From: Alphaproteobacteria bacterium
GTDB taxonomy: Bacteria > Pseudomonadota > Alphaproteobacteria > Bin95
NCBI GenBank assembly: GCA_022822125.1
Contig: JAJECF010000047.1
Location: 1 to 49,438 of the forward strand
Reading direction: 5' to 3'
DNA length: 49,438 nt
Shown here: piece after piece, positions 41,138 to 49,139 of the stretch
Layout of the letters: every line of letters starts with the position of its first letter
Numbering within the stretch: position 1 is the stretch's first letter
The notes under the pieces: model-generated
The model's input: the letters and a program-made list of their open reading frames with translations, nothing else
What the model was told of the DNA's origin: nothing
Databases searched by the model: none
Made by a program: the position numbers and the translations under genes

Positions 41138-42201
41138 CCCGCCCCGGTCTCGATCAGGTGCTGCGCGACCTGGCGAAAGGCCGCCGCCTCGGGCGAGGCG
41201 GGCTTCGACACCACGATGGGCGCGCCGCCGTCCGAGGCGAGCCGGATGCCGAGCGCCAGCGGGATCTCGGCGAGCAGCGGGATGCCGAGCTTCTCCGCCT
41301 CGGCGCGCACGCCGCCATGGCCGAACAGATGCTCCTCATGCCCGCAATTGGAGCAGATATGCGTGCTCATATTCTCGATCATGCCGAGGATCGGCACGGA
41401 CATCTTGCGGAACATGTCCACGCCCTTGCGCGCGTCCAGCAAGGCCACGTCCTGCGGGGTGGAGACGACGATGGCGCCCGTGACCTCGGCGGTCTGCGAC
41501 AGCGTCATCGGCACGTCGCCGGTGCCGGGCGGCAGGTCCGCCAGCAGCACGTCGAGCGCGCCCCACTGCACCTGGTTCATCATCTGCTGCAGCGCGCCCA
41601 TGAGCATCGGCCCGCGCCAGACCACCGCCTCGTCCTCGCGCGTCATCAGCCCGATGGACATCATGGTGACGCCGTGATTGCGCAGCGGCAGGATGGTCTT
41701 GCCATCGGGCGAGGCCGGGCGCCCGGACACGCCGAGCATGCGCGGCTGCGACGGCCCGTAGACATCGGCATCGAGCAGGCCGACGCGGCGCCCTTCGGCC
41801 GCCAGCGCGGCGGCGAGATTGGCGGTGACGGTGGACTTGCCGACGCCGCCCTTGCCCGACGCGATGGCGACGATGCGGTCCACGCCCGGTATCCGGCGCG
41901 GGCCGGCGGGCTCCGAGCGGCGGCCGATATTGAGCTCCGGCCCCGGCGCGGCCTCGCGGTGGGCGGTCATCACGGCGGACACCTGTTCGACGCCCGGCAC
42001 CGCGCGCACCGCCGCTTCCGCCTCAGCGCGCACGCCTTCCATGATCTCGGCGCGCGCCGGGTCGATCTCCAGCACGAAGCGCACCGTGCCGCCGTCCACC
42101 GTCAGCGCCCGCACCGGGCCGGCGGAGACGAGGTCCTGCCCGCTGATCGGGTCGGTGACGCCCTTGAGCGCCGCCAGCACCTCCTCGCGGGTTGTGCTCA
42201 T
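41134..42201 (-). CDS. mrp: Mrp/NBP35 (ApbC) family Fe-S carrier P-loop ATPase
   Basis: 355-residue cytoplasmic scaffold ATPase that binds and delivers Fe-S clusters. The N-terminal MIP18/DUF59 domain (about residues 3-80) precedes the deviant Walker A GKGGVGKST near 112, VGLLDADVYGPSQPRML, the switch region DLPPGTGDVPMTLSQ near 220 and the cluster-binding CxxC in ICSNCGHEE near 273. Both ends overlap neighbours by four bases (ATGA). It is embedded in the DUF6494-DUF4444-DUF6505 group rather than next to isc or suf genes, suggesting it serves a dedicated client. Confidence 0.94.
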   Translation of the reverse strand: MSTTREEVLAALKGVTDPISGQDLVSAGPVRALTVDGGTVRFVLEIDPARAEIMEGVRAEAEAAVRAVPGVEQVSAVMTAHREAAPGPELNIGRRSEPAGPRRIPGVDRIVAIASGKGGVGKSTVTANLAAALAAEGRRVGLLDADVYGPSQPRMLGVSGRPASPDGKTILPLRNHGVTMMSIGLMTREDEAVVWRGPMLMGALQQMMNQVQWGALDVLLADLPPGTGDVPMTLSQTAEVTGAIVVSTPQDVALLDARKGVDMFRKMSVPILGMIENMSTHICSNCGHEEHLFGHGGVRAEAEKLGIPLLAEIPLALGIRLASDGGAPIVVSKPASPEAAAFRQVAQHLIETGAG

Positions 42202-42401
42202 TCCGCCTTCCCGTCGATGCGCCCCTCGACGCTGTGAGAAAGATCGAGTTCGTCCACGGTCAAGACCACGCGGGCGGTGAAGCTCTTCCCCGCCGTCCGC
42301 TCCGCCCCGGCGCTGCGCATCGCCTCCTCGATCGCCTGCTGCGAGGTCACGCCGACCTGCTTCAGGAATTTGCGCATCGACATGTTGAAATCGCCGCTCA
42401 T
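42198..42401 (-). CDS. DUF6494 family small protein
   Basis: 67-residue protein, first gene of the minus-strand group. It starts MSGDFNMSMRKFLKQVGVTS, which matches my recollection of this small family in both length and pattern. The first 40 residues look like a helical or wing-type module, and the rest is a beta-rich acidic stretch (FTARVVLTVDELDLSHSVEG). No cysteines. The ATG at 42399-42401 has AGGAGGAGGG upstream, the best site in the neighbourhood; an in-frame ATG 24 bases earlier has none. It overlaps mrp as ATGA. A client or adaptor of Mrp is a plausible guess. Confidence 0.8.
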   Translation of the reverse strand: MSGDFNMSMRKFLKQVGVTSQQAIEEAMRSAGAERTAGKSFTARVVLTVDELDLSHSVEGRIDGKAE

Positions 42402-42437
42402 CGGACCCTCCTCCTGCTCCGCCATCCGGTTTCATGC

Positions 42438-42457
42438 GAGTTTAGCGGAGTTTAGCG
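42438..42457. promoter_or_regulatory. Tandem decamer GAGTTTAGCG x2 in the divergent regulatory gap
   Basis: Two perfect, adjacent copies of GAGTTTAGCG (42438-42447 and 42448-42457), one helical turn apart, in the 115-base gap between DUF6494 and the cytochrome fusion gene. This is the arrangement of a direct-repeat operator. I could not place a convincing -35/-10 pair next to it. Confidence 0.4.
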
Positions 42458-42516
42458 AAGACTCCCCGCAAAGTCCGCGAGGCTGCTAGGCTGCATCCTT
42501 CCTCGGCGCGGGAGGG

Positions 42517-43290
42517 ATGGCGATTTCGATCCGGTGGAGACTCGGACTGGCCGCAATGCTCATGCTGGCGGTCGTCGGCGCGGAGGCTGGGGAGCGCCGC
42601 ATAACGATAGCGGCGAGCCCGGAGCTGATCGGGAGCGGGTTGCTGAAGCACATGCTGCCGCGCTTCTCGCTGAAGACCGGCATCCGCACGAGGCCGGTCC
42701 CGCTCGAACCCGGCGTCGGGGCGGATGTCCTGGTCGGGCCGGCGGTGGACGATGGCCGTCCGGTCTTCCGCGGCGGGGAGACAGTCTATCTGGCCGGCCC
42801 TGGCGCAGGCGCGAAACAGGCGCTGGCGGCGCGCTTCCTCGACTGGCTCGCTTCCGACATCGGCCAGCGCACGGTGGCGTCCTTCGCGCCGGAAGGGAAA
42901 CCGCTCTACCAGCCGGCGGCGGGCGCCAGGGTGGAGGCGAAGGGTCCGGCGGTGACGGGCGACGCGCTGGCGGGCGAGCGCCTGGCGCTGGTCAATTGCG
43001 GGCGCTGCCACGTGGTCGGGGAGAAGAACCGCATGGGGGGCATCGGCTCCACGCCGTCCTTCGCCATGTTGCGCACGCTCGGCGACTGGGAGCGGCGCTT
43101 CCGGGCGTTCTTCACGCTCAACCCGCATCCGGCCTTCACGCAGGTCCCCGGCGTCACGCCGCCCTTCGACGAGGCGCGCCCGCCGCCCATCGCGCCGCTG
43201 GAGATCACGCTCGCCGACATCGACGCGATTCTGGCCTATGCCGCCTCGCTCGCCCCGGCGGACCTCGCCGAGCCGCTCAAATACGAATAG
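42517..43290 (+). CDS. Fusion of a shortened tungstate-binding (TupA-like) domain to a c-type cytochrome
   Basis: 257-residue exported protein. A signal peptide (h-region LGLAAMLMLAVVG, cleavage after AEA at residue 24) precedes RRITIAASPELIGSGLLKHM and LPRFSLKTGIRTRPV, which match the first lobe of TupA/ModA-type binding proteins. The central part of that fold is missing: after about residue 90 the chain goes directly to the usual C-terminal helix (ARFLDWLASDIGQRTVASFA, then PEGKPLYQPA). The cytochrome domain follows, with haem site Cys161-Gly-Arg-Cys164-His165; Met173 or Met184 could be the axial ligand. It is divergent from DUF6494/mrp and overlaps alr by 14 bases at its 3' end. Reading frame intact; function unknown. 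Confidence 0.8.
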   Translation: MAISIRWRLGLAAMLMLAVVGAEAGERRITIAASPELIGSGLLKHMLPRFSLKTGIRTRPVPLEPGVGADVLVGPAVDDGRPVFRGGETVYLAGPGAGAKQALAARFLDWLASDIGQRTVASFAPEGKPLYQPAAGARVEAKGPAVTGDALAGERLALVNCGRCHVVGEKNRMGGIGSTPSFAMLRTLGDWERRFRAFFTLNPHPAFTQVPGVTPPFDEARPPPIAPLEITLADIDAILAYAASLAPADLAEPLKYE

Positions 43291-44425
43291 CGCCGCCCGC
43301 CGCGCCGCGATAATGCGCGGCCAGCCGGCCGGAGAGCGCCAATACCGTGTCGAGCTCCCGCCGTCCCGACCAGGCGGCGAACTCATCCAGACCGATCGCC
43401 GCCTCGCCGTCCCCGCCGAGCAGCAGCACGGCATCGCCCGCCTCCGCGTCCGCGACATCCGAAAGGTCCAGGGTCAGATGCTCCAGCGACACGGCGAGAA
43501 TCGGGGCCCGCCGGCCGCGTATCAGCGCCTCGGGCCGGCTGCCCGGCGCAGGGCGGGCCAGACCCTGGGCGGCGCCGATGGGCGCGACGCCGGTGCGGCG
43601 GCCGCGACGTATTCCATAGCTGCCGGCGATGGCGATATCGCTGCCCTGGGGATGGTCGGAGACCTGCACCAGCCGGCTCCCGACCTCGGCGAGGACCGGC
43701 CGGTATTCCGACACATCCGCGACCGCGGCGTCGGCGAAGGGCGAAAGGCCGTAAAGCAGATGGCCGACGCAGACGGCATTGCCCCGGTCCGACAGCCCGG
43801 CGGCCACGGAGGCGCTGGCGCCCGCCTGGGTGACCGGCGGCGCCAGCCTGCGCTCTTCGAGGCGCGCCAGAAGCGCATCGAAGGCCGCGAACCGTCCCTC
43901 GGCCCAGTCGCGCCCGCGCGCGTCGCCGAAGGGCAGATGCGTATAGAGCCCCTGCACCTCAAGACCCGGCATGGCCGCCAGTTCCAGGAGAAAGTCCTCG
44001 GCCGCCTCGAGCGGCACGCCGAGCCGTCCGAGCCCGGCATCGACCTTGACATAGACCGGAACCCTGCCCCCCGCCGCCGCCGCGCGCGCCGCGGCTTCCG
44101 CGCCGGCCCGGTCCAGAACCGTCGGCACGAGCCCGGCGGCGACGAGATCGGCCATTCCCGCCGGCAGCGCGCCCGCAAACATGACGATGGGCGTGCGAAG
44201 CCCCTCCGCGCGCAGCCGGCAGGCTTCGTCGAAAGAGCCGGTCATGAAGGCCGCCAGCCCCGCGCCGTCGAGCGAGCGCGCCACGGGAACCGCGCCATGC
44301 CCGTAGGCATTTCCCTTGAGCGCGGCGATGCAGGCGCGGCCGCTCCGGCGGCGAATCAGGGCGAGGTTCGCGAGCAGCCCATCGAGATCATAAACCGCCC
44401 AGCCGGGATGCGTGGCGTCCGACAT
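43277..44425 (-). CDS. alr: Alanine racemase
   Basis: PLP enzyme making D-alanine for peptidoglycan, 382 residues, the standard length. The PLP lysine is Lys37 in ALKGNAYGHG (ADAYGHG in most homologues), the barrel motif KVDAGLGRLG is at 127-136, and the second catalytic base Tyr270 lies in AGSYGIRRG. The ATG at 44423-44425 has GGAGGGCGGAGG upstream. The 3' end overlaps the convergent cytochrome fusion gene by 14 bases. Some relatives racemise other amino acids, but alanine is the default reading. Confidence 0.9.
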   Translation of the reverse strand: MSDATHPGWAVYDLDGLLANLALIRRRSGRACIAALKGNAYGHGAVPVARSLDGAGLAAFMTGSFDEACRLRAEGLRTPIVMFAGALPAGMADLVAAGLVPTVLDRAGAEAAARAAAAGGRVPVYVKVDAGLGRLGVPLEAAEDFLLELAAMPGLEVQGLYTHLPFGDARGRDWAEGRFAAFDALLARLEERRLAPPVTQAGASASVAAGLSDRGNAVCVGHLLYGLSPFADAAVADVSEYRPVLAEVGSRLVQVSDHPQGSDIAIAGSYGIRRGRRTGVAPIGAAQGLARPAPGSRPEALIRGRRAPILAVSLEHLTLDLSDVADAEAGDAVLLLGGDGEAAIGLDEFAAWSGRRELDTVLALSGRLAAHYRGAAGGAIRI

Positions 44426-44675
44426 GCCTCCGCCCTCCTCGCTCGGACCGCCGGCGCATCGCGCCACGGTTCCCTTAACCCGCCGTTGAGGATCCGGAAC
44501 CGGCGAACCCGGGGCTTGGAGCGTCATGAAATGTCATGTTTGTCATGAGCCGCCGCCGTCCGATGCGCGCGGAGGGCGCTCTTGACGCTCTTCAATACGA
44601 GTTTGGCACGGCTTTCCGAACGCCGGGTCCGCGAGCCCCGAACATCGCGGGCGGCCGGGATTCGCCAGCCGCCTG

Positions 44676-45014
44676 TCAGGTCCCGACCGCCTCGATCGCT
44701 TCGGCTTCGGAACCGTGGATCTGGATGATCTTGTCGAAACCGGAAAGCTGGACAATTTCACGCACGGTGTCGGGCAGTTCGCACAACGCGAAGCTCGCAT
44801 CGCGCCGCCAAAGGCCCTTGGCGATCACCAGGACCGCGCGAAGCCCGGCGCTGCTGATGTAGGAGAGTTGGGAAAGATTCACGACGACGGCGCTGTCGTC
44901 GTCCTGGATCGCAGCCTTCATCTTGCTTTCGAAATCGCGGGCCGTGGCGCTGTCTATGCGGCCTTCCGGCGCCGCAAGCAAAGCGCCGCCGCGTCGTTCC
45001 ATCCTGACTTCCAT
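44676..45014 (-). CDS. STAS domain anti-anti-sigma factor
   Basis: 112-residue single STAS domain (SpoIIAA/RsbV type). GRIDSATARDFESKM at residues 18-32 and NLSQLSYISSAGLRAVLVIA at 46-65 are family blocks; Ser54 or Ser55 in YISSAGLR is the expected phosphorylation site. Such proteins release a sigma factor by binding an anti-sigma kinase when unphosphorylated. No kinase or phosphatase partner is nearby. The ATG has GGGAGGAACC upstream and a TATAAT box about 60 bases further up. The 250-base gap towards alr contains only the GTCATG repeats at 44523-44547. Confidence 0.9.
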   Translation of the reverse strand: MEVRMERRGGALLAAPEGRIDSATARDFESKMKAAIQDDDSAVVVNLSQLSYISSAGLRAVLVIAKGLWRRDASFALCELPDTVREIVQLSGFDKIIQIHGSEAEAIEAVGT

Positions 45015-45074
45015 GCCGGTTCCTCCCGTGCTTGTTCGACGGTTCCCGGTCCAGCCCGGCCGCCGGTCGATTCG

Positions 45075-45080
45075 ATTATA
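45075..45080 (-). promoter_or_regulatory. Consensus -10 box upstream of the STAS gene
   Basis: On the minus strand a perfect TATAAT (45080-45075), rare in this GC-rich sequence, lies about 60 bases before the STAS start. The -35 region (GTAAGA at 17-base spacing) is poor, so an activator or alternative sigma factor may be involved. Confidence 0.4.
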
Positions 45081-45125
45081 GCTGCGATTCCCCGCAATCT
45101 TACACGCTCTCGATTGCGGACGGCA

Positions 45126-48100
45126 TCACCGGCCTCCCGAAAAAAGAGCATCGACATGGCCGGCCGCCCGGGCGGAGATGTCCTCGACCGACCGGACCAG
45201 GGCGTCGAAGACCAGCCGGCCGCCCGACCGCCCGACCGCGCCGACCAGAGCCGGCCCGACGGAATCCTCCGCGAGCGCCCCCTCTGCAGCCAATTGAGCG
45301 AGTCCCCACAGGTTGCGCCAGAGCCGCGCCGCTTCCGCCAGGTCTTCCGCCGCCTCCGCGCCGATGGAGCCCAGCGCCTGCGCCGCCTCGAACACCTCCG
45401 CAGCATCGCCTTCCAGCAGGCCGGGCCGCTCGGCGGCGTGAAGCAGCCGCAGGAAATCCGCCGCCGCCTCCACATCGCGAAGCCCGCCCGCCCTGTGCTC
45501 GATGTCCCGGAGGCCGGCGCCGGCCTGTCGGCCGCGCATGGTCGCAAGCCCGGCGGCGAGTCGGTCCGCCGCGCGGGGCGCGGCGAGAATGGCGCGCTGC
45601 GCCTCCCGGAAGCGCTCTCCCAGCCCGCCCTCGGACCACACCACCCGCGCGCGGCGGAGCGCGGCGAGCTCCAGAGCCCCGGCGCGGTCGTGGGGATAAT
45701 CCAGAAAGGCCTGCAGCGAACAGGCAAGCGGACCGCGGCTTCCCGTCTGCCTCGGCCGCATGTCGATATGGTAGAGGCCGCCTTCGGCCGTCTCCGCTGT
45801 CAGCGCCGCCGTCAGGCGGCGGCAAAACCGCGCATAATAGGCGTCGGGCTCCAGCGGCCGGGGGCCGTCCGACGCCGCATCCTCATGGTCGTAAAGCAGC
45901 ATGAGGTCGAGCTCGGAGTTCACCGTCATTTCGCGGGCGCCGAGTGCGCCGAACGCCAGCACCGCCATACTGCCGCCCGGCACGCGCCCATGCGCGGCCG
46001 CGAACGCCTCCTGCACGGCCGGCGTCAGCGCGCCGAGGCACGCCTCCGCGATATCGGCGAGCGGCGGCCCGGCCTCCTCCGGCGACAGCCGCCCGCGCAG
46101 CAAATGCACGCCGATCTGGAACAGGCGGTCCTTCGCCCAGCGCCGCACGGCGTCGAGCAGGTCCGGCAGGTCGCCGGCGCGTTTCGCCGCCGCCGCCAGC
46201 TCAGCCTGCATCTCCGCCCGGCCGAACTCGCGCGCATAGAACAGCCGCACCAGCCCCCGGCGGGCGGCCTCCGCCATTTCCGGCTCCAGGCCCTCCTCGT
46301 CCGGCAGGTCGAGATCGGTGAAGTCGCGGCTGAGCGCGCTTTCCAGCAATAGCGGGCGGCGCGTCAGCCAGGCGGCGAGCAGGGGCGCGGAGCCCGCGAT
46401 ATCCGTCACGATGCCGAGTAATTCGGGCCGCGCCGCCAGCAGGGACAGCAGCCGCCGGTCCGGCGGCAGCCCGGCAAGGAACCGGTCAAAGCGCGAGAGC
46501 GCCGCATCGGGGTCGGGCGCGCCTGACAGCGCCGCCAGTATATTGGGCAGCAGCCTTGCGAGCAGCGCGCGCGCCTCGTCGCTCCGCAGAACGGGCGCGC
46601 CGCCGGCGAGCCAGCGCCGCGCCATCGCCGCCGCCTGTTCGCCGTCGCCATAGCCCATGCCGGCCAGCGCCGCTTCCGCCGCGCCCTCGGCCGAGAAGTC
46701 CACGCCTTCGGCGTCGGGCGCGTCCAGCGGGTCCTCGAACAGCGCCCCGTAATGGCGCTCCACCGCTGCGATATGCCCGTTCAGCCGGTCTGCAAACGCA
46801 GCAGCGGAGGGGAAGGCCAGGAAGGCGGCGATGCCGGCGATACCCTCTTCGCTTTCGGGCAGGCTGTGCGTCTGCCGGTCGTCCACCATCTGCAGCCGGT
46901 GTTCGACGCCGCGCTGGAAGCCGTAGGCCGCGCGCAATTCGGCCGCCGCGCCGGGATCGACATGGCCGGCCGACACCAGCGCCTCCAGCGCCTCCAGCGT
47001 GCCGCTCACGCGAAGGCCGGGGTCGCGCCCGCCCCAGAGGAGCTGCTGCGCCTGAACGAAGAACTCGATCTCGCGGATGCCGCCCCGGCCGAGCTTGACA
47101 TTGTGCCCGGCCAGCGCCGCCCCGTCGGCGCCGCGCGAGGCGTCGATCTGCTCCTTGATCGCGCGGATATCCTGCGCGGCGGCGAAATCGAGATGGCGGC
47201 GCCAGACAAAGGGCTGCAGGGTTTCCAGGAAGGCGTCCCCCGCCTCGGCGTCGCCGGCGACGGGCCGCGCCTTGATCATCGCCGCGCGCTCCCAGTTGCG
47301 CCCGGCCGTGCGGTAGTAGAACGCCGCCGAGCGCACCGAGACGGCGGGCGGGGTGGAGCCCGGGTCGGGGCGGAGGCGCAAATCGGTGCGGAACACATAG
47401 CCCTGGGCGGTCTGCTGGCTCATGATGCGCATCAGGCCCTGCGCCAGACGGGTGAAGGCGGGCTGGATGCCGCGCCGGCCTGTATAAGGCGCCCGGTCCT
47501 GGTCGTAGAACAGGATCAGGTCGATATCGCTCGAATAGTTGAGCTCCCGGGCGCCGAGCTTGCCCATGCCGAGCGCGAACAGGCCGGAGCCGCGCTCCGG
47601 ATCGTCCGGCGCCGGCAGCGCCAGTTCGCCGGAATCGTGAAGGCCGCGCAGCAGGTGCCGGAACGCCGCGCCCAGCGCCGCTTCCGCGAAGCCGGAAAGG
47701 GCGCCGGTCACCGTCTCCAGCGGCCAGGCGCCGGTGATGTCGCCGAGCGCGATGGCGAGCGCCGCGCGCCGCTTGGCCCGGCGCAGGCGAAGCATGACGG
47801 CCGCGAGCGATTCCTCCGCGAAGCCCGTGCGGTCTGCGGCCTCTTCATACGCCGCCCGGTAGGCCGCGTCGGGCCCCGCCTCCAGCGCCAGCCGGGCGAA
47901 GCCGGGATCGGAAATCAGGCTGTGGCTCAGATAGGGGCTGTTCGCAAACACAGAAGAGAGCAGCCGCCCGGCCGCCCCATCCTCCGCCGCCAGCATGAAG
48001 GCGCGCAGGCTGTCGTCTCCCGCCTCGTCCGCCGCCTCGCGCCAGCGCCGCCAGCAGGTCTCGGCCGCCGCCGCATCGGCGGCGATCGGCAACCGCGCTT

Positions 48101-48134
48101 CGCCGTCGAACCAGTCTCCCGCCAGAGCTGTCAT
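45126..48134 (-). CDS. glnE: Bifunctional glutamine synthetase adenylyltransferase/deadenylase
   Basis: 1002-residue two-domain nucleotidyltransferase controlling glutamine synthetase in response to PII. The N-terminal (deadenylylating) unit has its metal-binding motif in YSSDIDLILFYD near residue 200; the C-terminal (adenylylating) unit in NSELDLMLLYDHE near 740. The DIRAIKEQID and RGGIREIEFFVQ blocks near 325-355 and a second RDIEHRAGGLRDVE near 870 are family features. Length is normal. I prefer the ATG at 48132-48134; a GTG five codons upstream is possible, and neither has a strong site. The PhyH gene is divergent. Confidence 0.94.
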   Translation of the reverse strand: MTALAGDWFDGEARLPIAADAAAAETCWRRWREAADEAGDDSLRAFMLAAEDGAAGRLLSSVFANSPYLSHSLISDPGFARLALEAGPDAAYRAAYEEAADRTGFAEESLAAVMLRLRRAKRRAALAIALGDITGAWPLETVTGALSGFAEAALGAAFRHLLRGLHDSGELALPAPDDPERGSGLFALGMGKLGARELNYSSDIDLILFYDQDRAPYTGRRGIQPAFTRLAQGLMRIMSQQTAQGYVFRTDLRLRPDPGSTPPAVSVRSAAFYYRTAGRNWERAAMIKARPVAGDAEAGDAFLETLQPFVWRRHLDFAAAQDIRAIKEQIDASRGADGAALAGHNVKLGRGGIREIEFFVQAQQLLWGGRDPGLRVSGTLEALEALVSAGHVDPGAAAELRAAYGFQRGVEHRLQMVDDRQTHSLPESEEGIAGIAAFLAFPSAAAFADRLNGHIAAVERHYGALFEDPLDAPDAEGVDFSAEGAAEAALAGMGYGDGEQAAAMARRWLAGGAPVLRSDEARALLARLLPNILAALSGAPDPDAALSRFDRFLAGLPPDRRLLSLLAARPELLGIVTDIAGSAPLLAAWLTRRPLLLESALSRDFTDLDLPDEEGLEPEMAEAARRGLVRLFYAREFGRAEMQAELAAAAKRAGDLPDLLDAVRRWAKDRLFQIGVHLLRGRLSPEEAGPPLADIAEACLGALTPAVQEAFAAAHGRVPGGSMAVLAFGALGAREMTVNSELDLMLLYDHEDAASDGPRPLEPDAYYARFCRRLTAALTAETAEGGLYHIDMRPRQTGSRGPLACSLQAFLDYPHDRAGALELAALRRARVVWSEGGLGERFREAQRAILAAPRAADRLAAGLATMRGRQAGAGLRDIEHRAGGLRDVEAAADFLRLLHAAERPGLLEGDAAEVFEAAQALGSIGAEAAEDLAEAARLWRNLWGLAQLAAEGALAEDSVGPALVGAVGRSGGRLVFDALVRSVEDISARAAGHVDALFSGGR

Positions 48135-48234
48135 GCGACGTCGATCCACGATTGATAAGGACTTCCGGAAAGTGCGCCTTTTTGCTCCGGCGTCAAGCGC
48201 CCGAAAACCGGCGCATATCCGCCCGGCCGCTCAC

Positions 48235-48263
48235 TTGCCGTCACACTCGCCGGAGCCTACAAC
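48235..48263 (+). promoter_or_regulatory. Possible promoter directly in front of the PhyH gene
   Basis: TTGCCG (48235-48240), a 17-base spacer and TACAAC (48258-48263). Transcription would begin near 48270, two bases before the ATG at 48272, implying a nearly leaderless message. Only GCAGG, overlapping the -10 region, resembles a ribosome-binding site. Confidence 0.3.
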
Positions 48264-48271
48264 TGCAGGCG

Positions 48272-49084
48272 ATGGCGAAGAAATTGACCCCGGAAGAGAT
48301 CGGGCGGTATCGCGACGACGGCTTTGTCGGCCCCGTGCCGGTGCTGACCGAGACGGAAGTCCGGACATTCCGGGCCGGTCTGGAGGCATTCGAACGGCGC
48401 AAGGGCGCGAAGATGGATTTCCCGGAGCGGTCGAAAACCTACCTGTTGTTCGACTGGGCGGATTCCATCGTTCATCACCCGGAGGTGCTGGACGCCGTCG
48501 AAGACCTGATCGGTCCCGACATCCTCGTTTACCACCTCACCATGCATATCAAGGAGCCGCAGACGGACCATCACATCGTCTGGCACCAGGACGACGACTA
48601 TTTCCATCTCACGCCGGCGGAGCATGTGACGGCCTGGGTCGCGCTGTCCGAAGCGAACCGGCAGTCCGGCTGCATGCGCATGATGCCCGGCGTCCACAAG
48701 GAAGGTCCGATCGAACATATCGAGGATCCCCGGCCTGAGCATCTCATCAGGCTCGGCAAGGGAATCCACGGCCGGTTCGGTCCGGACGACGGCGTGCCGG
48801 TGCCCGTTCCCGCGGGGTCCATGTCGCTGCACCATACCCACACGCCGCATTGCTCCGGCCCGAATCGCAGCGCCGACCGGCGCATCGGCGTCGGCGTCAG
48901 CTACATTCCGGCGCATGTCAGGCCGCAAACGACGCCTTGTTCGAGTGCGCTGCTGGTGCGCGGCGAGGACCGCTTCGGCCATTTTCATCCCGAGCGGCGG
49001 TTGAACGAATCGGGAAGCGCCGAGGCGATCGCGGCCCACAGGAGGGCCTGCGCGCTTTACGAACAGGCGACGGGGATCGGCTGA
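48272..49084 (+). CDS. Phytanoyl-CoA dioxygenase (PhyH) family protein
   Basis: 270-residue Fe(II)/2-oxoglutarate-dependent hydroxylase fold. The iron-binding facial triad is visible as His105 and Asp107 (VWHQDDDYFH) and His193 (HTPHCSGPN), with an Arg (203 or 204 in SADRRIGVG) for 2-oxoglutarate. The N-terminus LTPEEIGRYRDDGFVGPVPV is typical of bacterial PhyH proteins from specialised metabolism or ectoine/phytanoyl hydroxylation. The Asp in HQD makes this a hydroxylase rather than a halogenase. It stands alone next to glnE; substrate unknown. Confidence 0.88.
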   Translation: MAKKLTPEEIGRYRDDGFVGPVPVLTETEVRTFRAGLEAFERRKGAKMDFPERSKTYLLFDWADSIVHHPEVLDAVEDLIGPDILVYHLTMHIKEPQTDHHIVWHQDDDYFHLTPAEHVTAWVALSEANRQSGCMRMMPGVHKEGPIEHIEDPRPEHLIRLGKGIHGRFGPDDGVPVPVPAGSMSLHHTHTPHCSGPNRSADRRIGVGVSYIPAHVRPQTTPCSSALLVRGEDRFGHFHPERRLNESGSAEAIAAHRRACALYEQATGIG

Positions 49085-49139
49085 GGTCCGCGGTCGTTGA
49101 CCGGAACTCACGACGGATTCAACGCCCGCCGTCCCTCTG

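Noticed and set aside
48272..49084. Halogenase of the SyrB2 type.
   Set aside because: The iron-binding motif has Asp107 (HQD), whereas halogenases have Ala or Gly at that position.
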